This document shows positions 61,109 through 63,088 of a stretch of DNA of 63,088 bases, piece after piece. A program made the position numbers and the translations under genes. The notes under the pieces are model-generated. The model was not told the DNA's origin, ran no database searches, and worked only from the letters and a program-made list of their open reading frames with translations. Positions within the stretch are counted from its first letter, which is position 1, and each line of letters opens with the position of its first letter. The stretch is from Vicinamibacterales bacterium (GTDB lineage: Bacteria; Acidobacteriota; Vicinamibacteria; Vicinamibacterales; UBA2999), in assembly GCA_030680175.1 (NCBI GenBank), contig JAUXWO010000025.1, positions 1-63,088 on the forward strand, written 5' to 3'.

Positions 61109-63088
61109 CTACAGCTTGGCCGCGACGCGCTCCATCTTGAAGATCTCGATGACGTCGCCGACCTTCACGTCGTTGTAGCCCTGCAGCCCGATGCCGCACT
61201 CGAAGCCCGTCTTCACTTCGCTGACGTCGTCCTTGAAGCGGCGGAGCGAGGCGAGCTTGCCCTCCCAGATGACGACGTTGTCGCGGAGCAGGCGCGCCTG
61301 GGCGTCGCCCGACCGCACGATCCGGCCCTCGCTGACCATGCAGCCCGCGATGGTGCCGATCTTCGGGACCTTGAACGTCTCGCGCACCTGGGCGGCGCCG
61401 ACGCGCGCTTCCTTGAAGGTCGGGTCGAGCAGGCCCGCCATCGCGGCCTTCATCTCGTCGGTCACCGTGTAGATGACCGAGTGGCTGCGGATGTCCACCT
61501 GCTCGCGCTCGGCCACGGCGGCCGCGTTGCGATCCGGGCGGACGTTGAAGCCGATGATGATCGCGTTGGACGCGGCCGCCAGCAGCACGTCCGACTCGTT
61601 GATGGCGCCCACCGCCGAGTGGATGATCTTGATCTTCACGCGTTCGTCCGACAGCTTGTCGAGCGTGTCGGCGAGCACTTCGGCCGAGCCCTGCACGTCG
61701 GCCTTGATGATGAGCGGCAGTTCCTTGATGCCGCCCACGGCCAGCTGCGCCTGAAGCGACTCGAGCGTGAGCCGTGCGCCCTTCGAGCCGAGCACGCGGT
61801 CCTTGGCCTGGCCCTGCCGGAACATGGCGATCTGGCGCGCCTTGGCCGGGTCCGAGACCGACTGGAACGAATCGCCCGGGGAGGGCAGCGACTCGAGGCC
61901 GAGCACCTCGACCGGCGTCGACGGCCCGGCGTGCTTCAGCTGACGGCCGCGGTCGTCGATGAGTGCGCGGACGCGCCCGGTCATCGACCCGGCAATCACG
62001 TGGTCGCCCACGTTGAGCGTGCCGTCCTGCACGAGGACCGTGGCGACGGGACCGCGGCCCCGATCGAGCTTGGTCTCGAGCACCGTGCCGACCGCCCCGC
62101 GCTTCGGGTTGGCCTTCAGCTCGCCGATCTCGGTGACGAGCAGGATCATCTCGAGCAGCAGGTCGAGGTTCTTCTTCTGCTTCGCCGAGACCTCGACGAA
62201 CACCGTCTGGCCGCCCCAGTCTTCCGGCATCAGGCCGAGCTCGGTGAGCTGGCGCTTGACCGTCTCGGGGTTGGCGTTCGGCTTGTCGATCTTGTTGACC
62301 GCCACGATGATCGGCACGTTGGCCGCCTTCGCGTGGTCGATCGCCTCGCGCGTCTGCGGCATCACGCCATCGTCCGCCGCCACCACGAGGATGACGACGT
62401 CGGTGACCTTCGAGCCGCGCGCGCGCATGAGCGTGAACGCTTCGTGACCGGGCGTGTCGAGGAAGACGATCTGCTTGCCCTTGCCGACCGGCACGAGGTA
62501 CGCGCCGATGTGCTGGGTGATGCCGCCCGCCTCGCGCTCGGCGACGGTCGTCTCGCGGATCGCATCGAGCAGCGTCGTCTTGCCGTGGTCGACGTGCCCC
62601 ATGACCGTGACGACCGGCGCGCGCGGGATCAGATCCTCGGGATCCGACTGGTCCGTCTCCACCTGGGTCAGCTCTTCCTCGAAGCTGCGCGTCTCGATGT
62701 CGGCGCCGAAGTGGCGCGCGACCGACTTGGCCGTCTCGATGTCGATCGTCGAGTTGATCGTCATCATCAGGCGGCGATCGAGCAGCACCTTGAGCGCGTC
62801 CTTGACGCGCACGTCGAGCTTGTCGGCCAGGTCCTTCACGGTCATGCCCTCGGCGAGCGTGATCGTGCGGGTGACCGGCGGCAGCGCCACCGGCGGCGGC
62901 AGCGCCGGACGCTGCGTGGGCTGCGAGCGGCCCCCGCTGCGGCGCTGCGGCGAGCGGTTCTGGCCGGGCCGGTGCTGGAATGGCGGACGGCCGACGGCCG
63001 GCTGCGCCGGACGGATCGGCTGCGCCGGCAGCGGACGCGGGCCGCCGAGCATCGCGGGCGTCGTGCCCGTGGGCGGGCGCGGTCCCGG
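61109..63088 (-). CDS. infB: Translation initiation factor IF-2 (N-terminus beyond window)
   Basis: GTPase that places initiator tRNA on the 30S subunit and promotes subunit joining. The visible part has a Pro/Arg/Gln-rich N-terminal region, the IF2_N domain ([20 protein letters not shown]), the G domain ([20 protein letters not shown]), then domains II to IV ending [16 protein letters not shown]. The open frame continues without a stop to the end of the window, so the true start is outside. It is followed by rbfA, nrnA, truB, rpsO and pnp. Confidence 0.97.
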   Translation of the reverse strand, partial: PGPRPPTGTTPAMLGGPRPLPAQPIRPAQPAVGRPPFQHRPGQNRSPQRRSGGRSQPTQRPALPPPVALPPVTRTITLAEGMTVKDLADKLDVRVKDALKVLLDRRLMMTINSTIDIETAKSVARHFGADIETRSFEEELTQVETDQSDPEDLIPRAPVVTVMGHVDHGKTTLLDAIRETTVAEREAGGITQHIGAYLVPVGKGKQIVFLDTPGHEAFTLMRARGSKVTDVVILVVAADDGVMPQTREAIDHAKAANVPIIVAVNKIDKPNANPETVKRQLTELGLMPEDWGGQTVFVEVSAKQKKNLDLLLEMILLVTEIGELKANPKRGAVGTVLETKLDRGRGPVATVLVQDGTLNVGDHVIAGSMTGRVRALIDDRGRQLKHAGPSTPVEVLGLESLPSPGDSFQSVSDPAKARQIAMFRQGQAKDRVLGSKGARLTLESLQAQLAVGGIKELPLIIKADVQGSAEVLADTLDKLSDERVKIKIIHSAVGAINESDVLLAAASNAIIIGFNVRPDRNAAAVAEREQVDIRSHSVIYTVTDEMKAAMAGLLDPTFKEARVGAAQVRETFKVPKIGTIAGCMVSEGRIVRSGDAQARLLRDNVVIWEGKLASLRRFKDDVSEVKTGFECGIGLQGYNDVKVGDVIEIFKMERVAAKL

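Overview
The window is a GC-rich bacterial chromosome segment from a Gram-negative, most probably an Acidobacteriota of the Vicinamibacteria type. This is an inference from gene content, codon use, type IV pilus gene order and the intergenic repeats; no rRNA marker is present. It encodes 57 recognisable proteins (the last runs off the window edge) and no tRNA or rRNA that I can see.

Layout. (1) 11-4482: the end of the spc/alpha ribosomal operon (map, infA, rpmJ, rpsM, rpsK, rpsD, rpoA, rplQ), then a methyltransferase and a beta-carbonic anhydrase. (2) 5998-12988, minus strand: an EF-G-like GTPase, then a MacAB-like export set (two FtsX-type permeases, a membrane fusion protein and a Yip1-like membrane protein) with no ATPase alongside. 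(3) 13153-38672, plus strand: a 25-kb type IV pilus locus. It runs pilB, pilT, pilC, pilS, pilR, two tandem pilA genes, a VKOR-DsbA fusion, an ABC transporter resembling Myxococcus PilH/PilI, a membrane-anchored helical protein and pilD. Next comes a second histidine kinase, then two parallel minor-pilin modules, each ending in a secreted protein with a GKVYTN motif, and finally a sigma-54 response regulator. (4) 38679-42798: aroB (minus), nadB and proS. (5) 43157-46149, minus: an OmpA-like barrel protein and tatA-tatC. (6) 46333-55385, plus: a C-terminal processing protease, smc, a DUF4097-type lipoprotein, an M48 protease and a lipoprotein GDPD. (7) 55610-63088, minus: a small cupredoxin, then the infB-rbfA-nrnA-truB-rpsO-pnp translation/RNA-decay cluster, with infB cut by the window end.

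How it works together. The pilus locus makes the assembly ATPase, retraction ATPase, platform, pilins and peptidase. PilS/PilR and a second NtrB/NtrC-like pair (kinase 28972-30228, regulator 37272-38672) flank the structural genes. GG-N10-GC sigma-54 promoter matches precede pilA (22038), the first minor-pilin module (30473) and the second (34213). Both regulators carry the GAFTGA loop used to contact sigma-54, so the regulatory logic is visible in the DNA. The disulfide enzyme just downstream of the two-cysteine pilins suggests oxidative folding of the major pilin.

The intergenic DNA is unusually structured. There are six copies of a paired-arm element built on CACGAAGG 9-mers, one related ATTACGCAG element, two other inverted-repeat elements that abut stop codons, and several arrays of exact 7-bp repeats resembling cyanobacterial STRR sequences. 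The most interesting candidates for undescribed biology are the duplicated minor-pilin modules with their GKVYTN partner proteins, and the repeat families.
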